Shown here piece after piece: positions 53,215-61,681 of a stretch of DNA of 64,000 nt. The stretch covers positions 38,641 through 102,640 of the forward strand of contig JAJPIC010000019.1 in assembly GCA_021324915.1 (NCBI GenBank), given 5' to 3'. Source of the DNA: Beijerinckiaceae bacterium. GTDB lineage: Bacteria > Pseudomonadota > Alphaproteobacteria > Rhizobiales > Beijerinckiaceae. Every line of letters starts with the position of its first letter. The stretch's first letter is position 1. The notes beneath the pieces are model-generated. The model did not search any database, was not told the origin of the DNA, and worked only from the letters and a program-made list of their open reading frames with translations. A program made the position numbers and the translations under genes.

Positions 53215-55821
53215 ATGGACGAACTGCTTAACGATTTTCTGGTCGAGACGGCCGAGCACATCGAATCGGTCGGCGAGCAGCTCGTTCTCTTCGAGCGCGA
53301 TCCGTCGAACACCGGCGCGATCGGCCGCATATTCCGGCTCTTTCACACGATCAAGGGAACCTGCGGCTTTCTCGGCCTGTCGCGGCTCGAGCACTTGACC
53401 CATGTCACCGAATCGCTGATCGGGCGATTGCGCGACGGCGCACCGGCCACCCCGGAAACGGTGTCGCTGATCCTGAGCGCGGTCGATCGCGTGAAATTCA
53501 TCCTGGCTTGGCTCACGAATACGGGCAAAGAGCCGGATGGCGACGACAGCGCCCTCATCGAGGCGTTACAGACCAATATCAGTGCGCAGGCGAGCCCTCT
53601 TGCCCCGCCGGAAGCACCGCCGACGCCGGCTTCCTCGCCGCCGCCCTCCCCTGCCCCTCAAGATGCCGCTTCAAAACCGCCGCTGCGCGCGCACGAGCCC
53701 CCGGAGGCGTCGATCGAAATCGCTGCCGCCCCTGCCGCCGCCGGCAAGACGGGATCGTCGAATCGCCCCGAGACGATCCGGGTGGCCGTCGGCGCGCTCG
53801 AACGCATCATGATCCTCGTTTCGGAACTGGTCCTCACGCGCAACCAGCTCCTCGAAATCACCCGTCACCAGGAAGACGCGACGGTCAAGGTCCCGCTGCA
53901 GCGGCTTTCGAGTCTGACGAGCGATCTGCAGGACGCAGTGATGCGGGCGCGTATGCAGCCGGTCGGACGCTTGTTCGCGAGCCTGCCGCGGCTGGTCCGC
54001 GAGCTCTCGGTCGACCTTAAAAAGAAGCTCTGTCTCGTTACCGAAGGCGCCGATACCGAACTCGACCGCCAGCTCGTCGAGCTCATCCGCGATCCGCTGA
54101 CCCATTTGCTGCGCAATTGCGCCGATCACGGCATAGAGCCGCCGGAAAAACGCATCGCAGCCGGCAAGCCGGAGGAAGGCACCATCAAGGTCAGCGCCTC
54201 GCACGAGGCCGGCTACATCACAATCGATGTCTCGGACGACGGGCGCGGCCTCGATCTCGAACGCATCCGTTACAAGGCCGTCGCCAAGGGCCTGGTGAGC
54301 GCGGCGGAAGCCAAGAATCTCTCGGACGACGAGGTCGCCCGATTCATCTTCGCGCCGGGATTTTCGACGTCTTCGAGCGTCACCAGCATTTCGGGACGCG
54401 GCATCGGCATGGACGTCGTGCGCGACAACATCGAATCGATTGGGGGTTCGGTTTCGCTCACCACCGCCGCCGGAAAAGGGACGCACTTCTCGCTCAAGAT
54501 TCCGCTCACCCTGGCGATCGCCCCCGCCCTGATCGTCGAGACGCGCGGCCATCATTTCGCGCTGCCGCAGCAATCGGTCATCGAAGCGGTGCGGATCGAT
54601 GCGCAAGCCGGTCATTCGCTCGAGAGCGTCCAGGGTAGCCTCGTATTGAGATTGCGCGACCAGGTTTTACCCGTCGCCGACCTCGAATCCGTCCTCGGTC
54701 TTGAAAGCGGTCGCTCGTCTGCCGAAGGCGAGCTGATCATCGTCATGCGCGTCAATTCACGCACTTTCGGGATCATCGTCGAGAATGTCGCCGACGTTCA
54801 GGAAATCGTCGTCAAGCCGCTCGGCGCTTCTCTGGCGCATCTCGACGTTTTCTCGGGCCACACGATCCTCGGCGACGGATCGGTTGTCCTCATCCTCGAC
54901 CCGACGGGAATTGCGGGGCGGATCGGGTTCGAGCGCTCGAGCGATTACAGCGTCGGGCGTGCCATCGAGACCTTCGTTCCGGTCGAAGAGAGCACGCGAT
55001 TCGTTCTCTTCCGCGCCGGGCCGGGCGTCTCGAAAGCCCTGCCGCTCTCGCTCGTGGCGCGGATCGAATCCGTGCCGGCATCGGCGATCAGCCGGTCGGA
55101 CGGGCTGCTCGTCATGCAGCACCAAGATCAATTGATGCCGCTCGTCCCGCTGATCCCGCCGGATCACCCGCTAAAGCTGCAGGCCAACCCGGTTCTCGTC
55201 CTCGGCATCGGCGGCGAGAGCATGGGCCTTTTGATCGAGGAGATCATCGACGTCGTCGAAGCGCGGCTTGCGATCGAGATCGCCGGGGTGTCCTCGAGCG
55301 TTATCGGAACGGCGGAAATCCGCGGCGAAGTCGTCGAGATTCTCGATGCGACTTACTTCATGCGCATCGGCCGGCCGAATGCCTATTCGCGCGGCTTCGC
55401 CAACCAATTCCGCGTGCTGCTGGTCGACGACAAGCCATTCTTCCGCGACATGCTCGCCCCTCTCCTGATCGCGGCCGGCTATCGCGTGACGACGGCCGCT
55501 TCGGCCGAGGATGCACTCGCTCTCTTCGACAAGGGCGTGCGTTTCGACGCCCTCGTGACCGACACCGATATGCCGAACATGAGCGGCTATGAGCTCGCGC
55601 TGCGGTTAAAGAACGACGCGCGTCACGCCGACCTGCCGATCGTCGCGCTCGCTGCCCACGCAGCGCCGACAGTTCTGCAGGCGGCGGCCGAGAGCGGCAT
55701 GTGCGGCGCGGTCGGCAAGTTCGATCGCCCCGCCTTGCTCGAGATACTTGGCCGGATTCTCGAAAGTCACCATCTCAACAAGCACGATCTCGAGTCGCGT
55801 GTCATTGGAGCGGCCGCATGA
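53215..55821 (+). CDS. cheA: Chemotaxis histidine kinase CheA, with two CheW-like domains and C-terminal receiver
   Basis: 868 residues. Domain order: Hpt (1-110) with phospho-His44 in RLFHTIKGTCGFLGL; a Pro/Ala-rich linker (about 125-180) with no P2 CheY-binding domain; P3 dimerisation from about 183; HATPase with DPLTHLLRNCADHGIEPPE, DVSDDGRGLD and ISGRGIGMDVV; a CheW-like domain (about 435-560); a second CheW-like domain (about 580-730); and a receiver domain (about 735-860) with LLVDDKPFF and the phosphoacceptor Asp in ALVTDTDMPNMSG. It is a hybrid CheA that can self-phosphotransfer. The gene starts the cheAWYBR operon, with GGAG 5 bases upstream. Confidence 0.9.
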   Translation: MDELLNDFLVETAEHIESVGEQLVLFERDPSNTGAIGRIFRLFHTIKGTCGFLGLSRLEHLTHVTESLIGRLRDGAPATPETVSLILSAVDRVKFILAWLTNTGKEPDGDDSALIEALQTNISAQASPLAPPEAPPTPASSPPPSPAPQDAASKPPLRAHEPPEASIEIAAAPAAAGKTGSSNRPETIRVAVGALERIMILVSELVLTRNQLLEITRHQEDATVKVPLQRLSSLTSDLQDAVMRARMQPVGRLFASLPRLVRELSVDLKKKLCLVTEGADTELDRQLVELIRDPLTHLLRNCADHGIEPPEKRIAAGKPEEGTIKVSASHEAGYITIDVSDDGRGLDLERIRYKAVAKGLVSAAEAKNLSDDEVARFIFAPGFSTSSSVTSISGRGIGMDVVRDNIESIGGSVSLTTAAGKGTHFSLKIPLTLAIAPALIVETRGHHFALPQQSVIEAVRIDAQAGHSLESVQGSLVLRLRDQVLPVADLESVLGLESGRSSAEGELIIVMRVNSRTFGIIVENVADVQEIVVKPLGASLAHLDVFSGHTILGDGSVVLILDPTGIAGRIGFERSSDYSVGRAIETFVPVEESTRFVLFRAGPGVSKALPLSLVARIESVPASAISRSDGLLVMQHQDQLMPLVPLIPPDHPLKLQANPVLVLGIGGESMGLLIEEIIDVVEARLAIEIAGVSSSVIGTAEIRGEVVEILDATYFMRIGRPNAYSRGFANQFRVLLVDDKPFFRDMLAPLLIAAGYRVTTAASAEDALALFDKGVRFDALVTDTDMPNMSGYELALRLKNDARHADLPIVALAAHAAPTVLQAAAESGMCGAVGKFDRPALLEILGRILESHHLNKHDLESRVIGAAA

Positions 55822-56303
55822 GCCTCGAGGCGGGCAGAGCCATCGAACGCGGCCAGACGGCCGCCGCCGAGATGACGGAGCGGCATTCTTTTATCGTCTT
55901 CGTCGGCGGTGAACCTTTTGGATTGCCGGTCGATTGCGTCCAGACGATCTTCCAGATCGAAGCGATTACGCCCGTGCCGCTCGGGCCGCCCGAGATCGTC
56001 GGCCTCGTCAATTTGCGCGGCAAGATCGTGACCGCCGTCAGCCTGCGCCGACGTTTGAAGATCGAAGACCGGCCGCGCACGCACGGAATGCTCGCCATAG
56101 GCATGGAGCACCGTGGAGAAAATTTTGCTCTGATTGTCGATGAAGTCGGGGACGTGATCTTCCTGGACCCGGAGGCCGAGGTCCCTTTGCCACCGCATCT
56201 CAACGAACATAGAGCAAAGCTCACCGAGGCGACCTATCGCCTCGAGCACGGAATTCTCTCTCTGCTCGACGTTGGTTCGGTTTTCGACTTCCAACGCCGC
56301 TAA
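55818..56303 (+). CDS. cheW: Chemotaxis adaptor CheW
   Basis: 161 residues from the ATG at 55818, overlapping the cheA stop by 4 bases. The SH3-like fold is seen in FIVFVGGEPFGLPVDCVQTI, PPEIVGLVNLRGKIVTAVSLRRRL and ENFALIVDEVGDVIFL. It links receptors to CheA. No receptor gene lies in the window. Confidence 0.93.
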   Translation: MSLEAGRAIERGQTAAAEMTERHSFIVFVGGEPFGLPVDCVQTIFQIEAITPVPLGPPEIVGLVNLRGKIVTAVSLRRRLKIEDRPRTHGMLAIGMEHRGENFALIVDEVGDVIFLDPEAEVPLPPHLNEHRAKLTEATYRLEHGILSLLDVGSVFDFQRR

Positions 56304-56336
56304 GCGGGAAATTGGCGGATGTGAAAGGATGCGGAT

Positions 56337-56714
<378 letters not shown>

Positions 56715-56736
56715 AGCCTGTCCGCCGAGGCGCGCC

Positions 56737-57414
56737 ATGAAGACCCTTTTTGCCGATCAGCCCATGGAAGCGCATTGCTTTTCGCGCGGCATGGACGCGC
56801 TGCGCGCCTCGCGCAATTTTCCGCGTGCGATTGTGATCGGCGCTTCGACCGGGGGACCGCAAGCCGTGCCCGTCGTCCTGCGGGGACTGATACCGGTCAT
56901 CGAACATGTCTGCGTTTTCGTCGCCCTGCATATTCCGCCCCAATTCACCGATACGATTGCCGAAAACATCGGGAAGACCACGCATATTCCGACCCATGCC
57001 GCCCGTCACGGCGAGCAAGTCGCAAAGGGGCGCATCTATGTCTCGCCCGGCCATCTGCATCTCGGTGTCGCGCGGATTGGCGAATCGGTCGTGATTGCGC
57101 TTTCCGACGCGCCGCCGGAGAATTTCTGCAAACCGTCGGTGGATTTCTTGTTTCGCACCGCTTCTCTCGCCTACGGCGCTGACGCGATCGGCGTCGTCCT
57201 GACCGGAATGGGCAAGGACGGGCTCGCGGGCTCGCGCGCGATCGTCGATGCGGGCGGCCGGATCATCGCCCAGGATGCCGCCTCTTCCGCCGTATGGGGC
57301 ATGCCCGGCTCCGTCGCCCGGGAAGGTTTGGCGCATGCCGTGCTTCCTCTCGAATCGATCGGCCCGGCGCTTTGCCTGCTGTTCGCGTCGGCCGCCGCGC
57401 GAGGCGAGCAATGA
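56737..57414 (+). CDS. CheB methylesterase domain protein lacking receiver
   Basis: 225 residues from the ATG at 56737 (GAGG seven bases upstream). It covers only the CheB catalytic domain: FPRAIVIGASTGGPQAV with Ser37, FVALHIPPQFTDTIAEN with His65 and VVLTGMGKDGLAG with Asp161. There is no N-terminal receiver domain, unlike CheB in most bacteria, so activity may be controlled otherwise, perhaps by the separate CheY. It demethylates chemoreceptor glutamates. It overlaps the next gene by 4 bases. Confidence 0.88.
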   Translation: MKTLFADQPMEAHCFSRGMDALRASRNFPRAIVIGASTGGPQAVPVVLRGLIPVIEHVCVFVALHIPPQFTDTIAENIGKTTHIPTHAARHGEQVAKGRIYVSPGHLHLGVARIGESVVIALSDAPPENFCKPSVDFLFRTASLAYGADAIGVVLTGMGKDGLAGSRAIVDAGGRIIAQDAASSAVWGMPGSVAREGLAHAVLPLESIGPALCLLFASAAARGEQ

Positions 57415-58259
57415 CCTCCGACTTCGACGCGCTCCGTCACCTTCTCAATCGAATGTCCGGCCTGTCGCTCGATGCCGAGAAAGCCTATCTCATCGAAAGT
57501 CGCCTCACCCCGATCGTCCAGCGCACGGGTCTCAGCGATCTCAATGCACTCGTGCGGCGGCTTCTCTCCGGCTGCTATCCGGAGCTCGTGCGCGAGGCCG
57601 TCGAGGCGATGACGACCAACGAGACCTTTTTCTTCCGCGACCGAACCCCGTTCGACAATTTCCGCAAGGTCACGATTCCGCAGCTCCTCGAGGCGCGCAA
57701 GCAGGTGCGCAGCCTCAGGATATGGTGCGCCGCCTGTTCGACCGGTCAGGAGCCCTATTCGCTCGCCATGATCCTCGATGAAGAGGCGCAGAAACTGAGC
57801 GGCTGGAGGATCGATATCCTGGCGACCGATTTATCGCGCAACGTCATCGCCGCGGCGCGCGAGGGTCTCTATACACAATTCGAGATGCAGCGCGGTCTGC
57901 CGATCTCGCAGCTCCTTCGCTATTTCAGCCAGGAAGGAGACCGCTGGCGCATCAACGAACATATGCGCTCGCGCGTCAGATTCGAGGAGTTCAACCTGCT
58001 CTCGAGCTATGCCGAGCTCGGGCGATTCGATGTGATCTTCTGCCGTAACGTGCTGATCTATTTCGACGTCCCGACGAGGCAGGATATTCTCAATCGGATG
58101 GCCAAACTCCTGGCACCGGATGGCTGCCTCGTCCTCGGCGCGACCGAAACGGTGATCGGCCTCTGCGACGTTTTCGTCCCGGACGAGAAAAATCGCGGCA
58201 TGAATGTTTTACGCGCCAGCCAGCCGCCGCGCCCCCCGCTCATGCTGGCCGCGGGGTAA
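57411..58259 (+). CDS. cheR: Chemotaxis methyltransferase CheR
   Basis: 282 residues from the ATG at 57411, coupled to the CheB-like gene by a 4-base overlap. An N-terminal helical domain (FDALRHLLNRMSGLSL, then TNETFFFRDRTPFDNF) precedes the SAM domain with LRIWCAACSTGQEPYSLAMI, DILATDLSRNVIAAAREGLY and FDVIFCRNVLIYFD. It methylates receptor glutamates. No receptor is in the window, so the targets are elsewhere. It ends the che operon and converges on ctrA. Confidence 0.95.
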   Translation: MTSDFDALRHLLNRMSGLSLDAEKAYLIESRLTPIVQRTGLSDLNALVRRLLSGCYPELVREAVEAMTTNETFFFRDRTPFDNFRKVTIPQLLEARKQVRSLRIWCAACSTGQEPYSLAMILDEEAQKLSGWRIDILATDLSRNVIAAAREGLYTQFEMQRGLPISQLLRYFSQEGDRWRINEHMRSRVRFEEFNLLSSYAELGRFDVIFCRNVLIYFDVPTRQDILNRMAKLLAPDGCLVLGATETVIGLCDVFVPDEKNRGMNVLRASQPPRPPLMLAAG

Positions 58260-58279
58260 GCGCCCGCGTCGAGCGGCGC

Positions 58280-58981
58280 TCAGGCAGTGATCAGTTCGTC
58301 GTCTTCGGTCGGCTCGCGCAGGACATAGCCGCGGCCCCAGACCGTTTCGATGTAATTGCGGCCGCGGCTCGCGTTGGCGAGCTTCTTGCGGAGCTTGCAG
58401 ATGAAGACGTCGATGATCTTCAATTCCGGCTCGTCCATGCCGCCGTAAAGGTGATTGAGGAACATTTCCTTGGTCAGCGTCGTGCCCTTGCGCAGCGAGA
58501 GCAGCTCGAGCATCTGATATTCCTTGCCGGTCAGATGGACCCGGTTGCCGGCGACTTCGACCGTCTTCTGGTCGAGATTGACGACGAGATCGCCGGTCGT
58601 GATCACCGACTGGGCATGGCCCTTCGAGCGGCGGACAATGGCGTGAATGCGCGCGACGAGCTCGTCCTTGTGGAAAGGCTTCGTCAAATAATCGTCGGCG
58701 CCGAACCCCAGTCCCTTCACCTTGTCCTCGATACCGGCGAGGCCCGAAAGGATGAGGATGGGCGTCTTGACCTTGGCGACGCGCAGCGTGCGCAAGACCT
58801 CGTATCCGGACATGTCCGGCAGGTTGATGTCGAGGAGGATAATATCGTAATCGTAGAGCTTGCCGAGATCGATGCCTTCTTCGCCGAGATCCGTCGTATA
58901 GACGTTGAAATTCTCGGACTTCAGCATCAGCTCGATGCTCTGGGCGGTGGCGCTGTCGTCTTCAATCAGTAGCACGCGCAT
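58280..58981 (-). CDS. ctrA: Cell-cycle transcriptional regulator CtrA
   Basis: 233 residues from the ATG at 58981. Receiver domain: [20 protein letters not shown], phospho-Asp51 in [30 protein letters not shown]. The C-terminal OmpR-type winged helix has [20 protein letters not shown] and [15 protein letters not shown]. It is nearly identical in pattern to Caulobacter CtrA, the master regulator that binds TTAA-N7-TTAA. It is transcribed away from fliJ. Two GTTAAC sites (59107-59126) and a GANTC (59244) lie in the upstream 395 bases, consistent with autoregulation and CcrM methylation. Confidence 0.97.
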   Translation of the reverse strand: MRVLLIEDDSATAQSIELMLKSENFNVYTTDLGEEGIDLGKLYDYDIILLDINLPDMSGYEVLRTLRVAKVKTPILILSGLAGIEDKVKGLGFGADDYLTKPFHKDELVARIHAIVRRSKGHAQSVITTGDLVVNLDQKTVEVAGNRVHLTGKEYQMLELLSLRKGTTLTKEMFLNHLYGGMDEPELKIIDVFICKLRKKLANASRGRNYIETVWGRGYVLREPTEDDELITA

Positions 58982-59376
58982 ATCAAGCCCCCAGCCTTGC
59001 CTGGCCCTTTCGGCAAGCGAAGCGACGTTTCTCCGGTATCCGCTGCGGCGCATCTGCGCCGGGCTGCGGATGGCAAGAACATTTCCCGCCGAACCGATAG
59101 GCTAACGTTAACGATCATTGGTTAACAAAATCACTCCAGCTACCCGACCGGCCGCGGCAAAACACGATGTCCACCGACTTGCCCGCATAGGCAGCCGAGC
59201 GGGCAGATGCCGGTATCGGCTTGGCTCAGCAAGGCTTACGCGCGAATCAGACACAAGGTGAATAATACCGAAGCTCACGGTCCCCGCCAGAGTAAGGAAG
59301 CGGCAACTTTGGTCGGGCATATTCGAAACATCGCCTCAATAGGGTGCGGATGGACCTGCGTTTCGGAGTTTCGGTC
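58982..59376. other. ctrA/fliJ divergent regulatory region
   Basis: 395 bases without a convincing gene. It holds paired GTTAAC sites, a GANTC (GAATC at 59244-59248) and AT-rich stretches close to fliJ. It must contain promoters for both ctrA and fliJ, but no clean -35/-10 pair was found by eye. Confidence 0.55.
59107..59126. promoter_or_regulatory. Paired GTTAAC sites, candidate CtrA-binding elements
   Basis: Two perfect GTTAAC palindromes separated by 8 bases, 126-145 bases upstream of the ctrA start codon. On the minus strand this reads TTAACCAATGATCGTTAAC; the left part matches the TTAACC half-site of CtrA boxes. The TTAA to TTAA gap is 10 and not the usual 7, so binding is a hypothesis. 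Confidence 0.4.
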
Positions 59377-59766
59377 ATGAAGTCGCGGGAGATGCTCTTT
59401 CGCCTGAAACAATTCCAGGTCCAGGAAAAGCGCCGCAAGCTTGCGCAAATCGAGATGATGATTGGCGAATTCGCCCGCATGGCGGCCGAGCTCGACCGCG
59501 AGATCGCGCTCGAGGAACAGCGCGCCGGCATTTCCGATACGACGCATTTCGCCTATCCGACCTATGCGCGGGCGGCACGGGCGCGGCGCGACAATCTTTT
59601 GAGATCCTCAGAGGAATTGCGCGGCCAGCTCGAAGAGGCCAAGGCCGATCTCGACGGCGCGACGGATGAATTGTCAAAAATGGTGAGCCTCGATGGCCGG
59701 GAAAAAGGCGAGCCAGCGGACCGCCCGGCGATGATTGAGATGAATCTGCGTACCGCCCGCGCTTGA
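59377..59766 (+). CDS. fliJ: Flagellar FliJ (Rhizobiales type)
   Basis: 129 residues from the ATG at 59377. The N-terminal KSREMLFRLKQFQVQEKRRKLAQIEMMIGEF and the helical body with LDREIALEEQRAG match short FliJ proteins of Rhizobiales. FliJ is a soluble coiled-coil chaperone/export-gate component that acts with the FliI ATPase. FliI, which normally precedes it, is not adjacent: the gene stands divergent from ctrA. Its promoter is likely under CtrA. Confidence 0.8.
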   Translation: MKSREMLFRLKQFQVQEKRRKLAQIEMMIGEFARMAAELDREIALEEQRAGISDTTHFAYPTYARAARARRDNLLRSSEELRGQLEEAKADLDGATDELSKMVSLDGREKGEPADRPAMIEMNLRTARA

Positions 59767-59948
59767 TCGGCCGGCGCAGGTCCGAGCCGCACTTCGATCC
59801 GCAGCCGCTCGCCGGCTCTTTGCAATCGGCGCCATAGACCTTACCTCCAGCGTGACAAAGGCGCTGGTCATCAAATGCTCCAATTCCGCCCCTTAGTGAG
59901 CGCCGAGGGCTTTGCCTTGTTCCTCGCAGGCCGGCCGATCGGAAAGAC

Positions 59949-60986
59949 ATGAAGCGTTTTTTGGAATTCGTTTGGCCCGGCCTCGGCCTATTGGCGGTCG
60001 TTGTATCGGTCTGGCTTTTGCACCAACAATTTCGCGGGCAAGCGATCGGGCCGGAAGTTTGGGCCGATCTGAAGGCCATCTCGCCGCATCATTATCTGCT
60101 GGCGTTTGCGGCGACGCTCGTCGCCTATGCGGCGCTCGCCTGGTACGACCGGATCGCCCTCCTGCACCTCAACGTGAAGCATATTTCCTGGACGTTCATC
60201 GCGCTCTGCTCGTTCACGACCTATGCCCTGGCGCATAATATCGGCGCCTCGGTCCTCTCGGGCGCCATGGTCCGCTACCGAGCCTATTCGACAAAGGGGC
60301 TGACCACGGCGCAGATCGCGCTTCTCGTCGGACTTTGCTCGCTCACTTTCGGGCTCGGGGTGCTTTTGCTCGGCGGTATCGTCCTCGTCGCCGATCCGCG
60401 GCAATTGCACCGGCTCGCACCTCTATTGCCGCACTTTTTGACCGAGCCGACTACGGCGCGGCTCATTGGCGGCGTCTGCCTCGCCTTGGTCGCTCTCTAT
60501 GCGGCAGGCTCCATCTTCAACTTAAAGCCGCTCACGATCGGCCGGCTGCGTGTTGAATATCCGCGACCTGGAATTGCGCTGCGCCAATTCATCGCCGCTC
60601 CGATGGAGATTCTCGGCGCCGCCGGCATCATCTATTTCGCCCTGCCGGAACAGGGCAATCCGGGTTATTTCGTCGTCCTCGGCGTGTTCATGGCCTCCTT
60701 TTCGGCGGCGCTCGTTTCCGAGGCGCCGGGCGGACTTGGCGTCTTCGAGCTGCTCTTCCTCAAAGCCATGCCCGCGATGGCGCAGCATAAGGTCCTGACG
60801 GCGCTGCTCGTCTTTCGCCTGCTCTATCTCGTCCTGCCGCTTGTTTTCGCCAGCGTCGTGGTGCTCGCCTTCGAGCGGCGCAAGCTCGAGGAGGCGCTCA
60901 ATCGCCACGAGACGAAGCCGGAGCCGATGCGCGAGGGCCAGGTACGGGAGAGAGGCGAACGGGCATCTCCGGCCGACGTCGGCTAA
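59949..60986 (+). CDS. Lysylphosphatidylglycerol synthase/flippase-like membrane protein (UPF0104)
   Basis: 345 residues with eight or so membrane helices. It carries the UPF0104/MprF-N features: FLEFVWPGLGLLAVVVSVWLL, ALAHNIGASVLSGAMVRYRAYS, and SAALVSEAPGGLGVFELLFLKAMP (the conserved PGGLGVFE motif). MprF N-terminal parts flip modified phospholipids, but there is no C-terminal synthase domain here. Substrate unknown. It ends 22 bases from the convergent sciP gene. Confidence 0.85.
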   Translation: MKRFLEFVWPGLGLLAVVVSVWLLHQQFRGQAIGPEVWADLKAISPHHYLLAFAATLVAYAALAWYDRIALLHLNVKHISWTFIALCSFTTYALAHNIGASVLSGAMVRYRAYSTKGLTTAQIALLVGLCSLTFGLGVLLLGGIVLVADPRQLHRLAPLLPHFLTEPTTARLIGGVCLALVALYAAGSIFNLKPLTIGRLRVEYPRPGIALRQFIAAPMEILGAAGIIYFALPEQGNPGYFVVLGVFMASFSAALVSEAPGGLGVFELLFLKAMPAMAQHKVLTALLVFRLLYLVLPLVFASVVVLAFERRKLEEALNRHETKPEPMREGQVRERGERASPADVG

Positions 60987-61008
60987 CGCCGTCGGCACGC
61001 GCCCGGGA

Positions 61009-61284
61009 TTACATCCGATATTGCTGGAGACGGGTCGTCCTGAGCCCGGCAAGCCCATGCTGATCGATCGACATCTGCCAGGACAGAAACTCGTCCACGG
61101 TCAAAGTATACCGGCTGCAGGCCTCTTCCAGCGAGATGAGCCCGCCGCGCACGGCGGCGACGACTTCCGCCTTGCGCCGGATGACCCAGCGCTTGGTCGT
61201 GGGCGGAGGAAGATCTGCCACGGTGAGAGGGCTCCCGTCTGGCCCGATGACATATTTGGCTCTCGGGCGGTGTACTTCGGCCAT
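61009..61284 (-). CDS. sciP: CtrA inhibitor SciP (DUF1153)
   Basis: 91 residues. SciP binds to CtrA in Caulobacter and blocks CtrA-dependent transcription. The DUF1153 body is intact: KYVIGPDGSPLTVADLPPP, RWVIRRKAEVVAAVRGGLIS and a helix-turn-helix SLEEACSRYTLTVDEFLSWQ, ending GLAGLRTTRLQQYRM. Upstream lies a TTAA-N7-CTAA CtrA-like box (61341-61355), consistent with CtrA control of sciP. It converges on the flippase-like gene. Confidence 0.95.
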   Translation of the reverse strand: MAEVHRPRAKYVIGPDGSPLTVADLPPPTTKRWVIRRKAEVVAAVRGGLISLEEACSRYTLTVDEFLSWQMSIDQHGLAGLRTTRLQQYRM

Positions 61285-61681
61285 AAGTTCAACTCACATA
61301 CTGCGACTGACTCGTAGCTACAGAGAATAGAGAGCGTCACTTAAGAATCGGCTAAGCGTGCAAGCTCCCTTTAGCGCAAGTGCATAGGTATAAGTTAGCC
61401 GAATATTTATTGACAAGCTAAGGATTGCTTCACGAGTGTATCGAGCTGAGACGCGACATTTGAGTTTTATTAAGAAATGGGCGGCCCGAGGAGCGCCTCC
61501 GCTTCTGCCCGGCAGGCTATTCTCTCCAACCTGTTCCGTATTGCATTCGCGAAGGCCGAATGATTTAGAGGAGCGTAGCCCTCGACCCGGCCGGCTGAAT
61601 GGCGGTTTCGCGGCCCTTGTTCCGCGCCTATATATCGAGCACGCGCCGCTGGGGCCGTTTGCCAGATAATCCGATTGCTCC
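61285..61681. other. sciP/mnmA divergent region
   Basis: 397 bases without a convincing gene. It carries the CtrA-box-like site, an AT-rich tract with TTGACA at 61410-61415 on the plus strand (a possible -35 element) and short Arg-rich open frames that I take as spurious. It should contain the promoters for both flanking genes. Confidence 0.5.
61341..61355 (-). promoter_or_regulatory. CtrA-box-like site with internal GANTC upstream of sciP
   Basis: On the plus strand TTAA (61341-61344), 7 bases (GAATCGG), then CTAA (61352-61355): one mismatch from the CtrA consensus TTAA-N7-TTAA. The spacer contains GAATC, which is a GANTC CcrM site. It is centred 64 bases upstream of the sciP start codon. 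CtrA and CcrM together regulating sciP would fit the Caulobacter logic; binding is not shown here. Confidence 0.55.
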
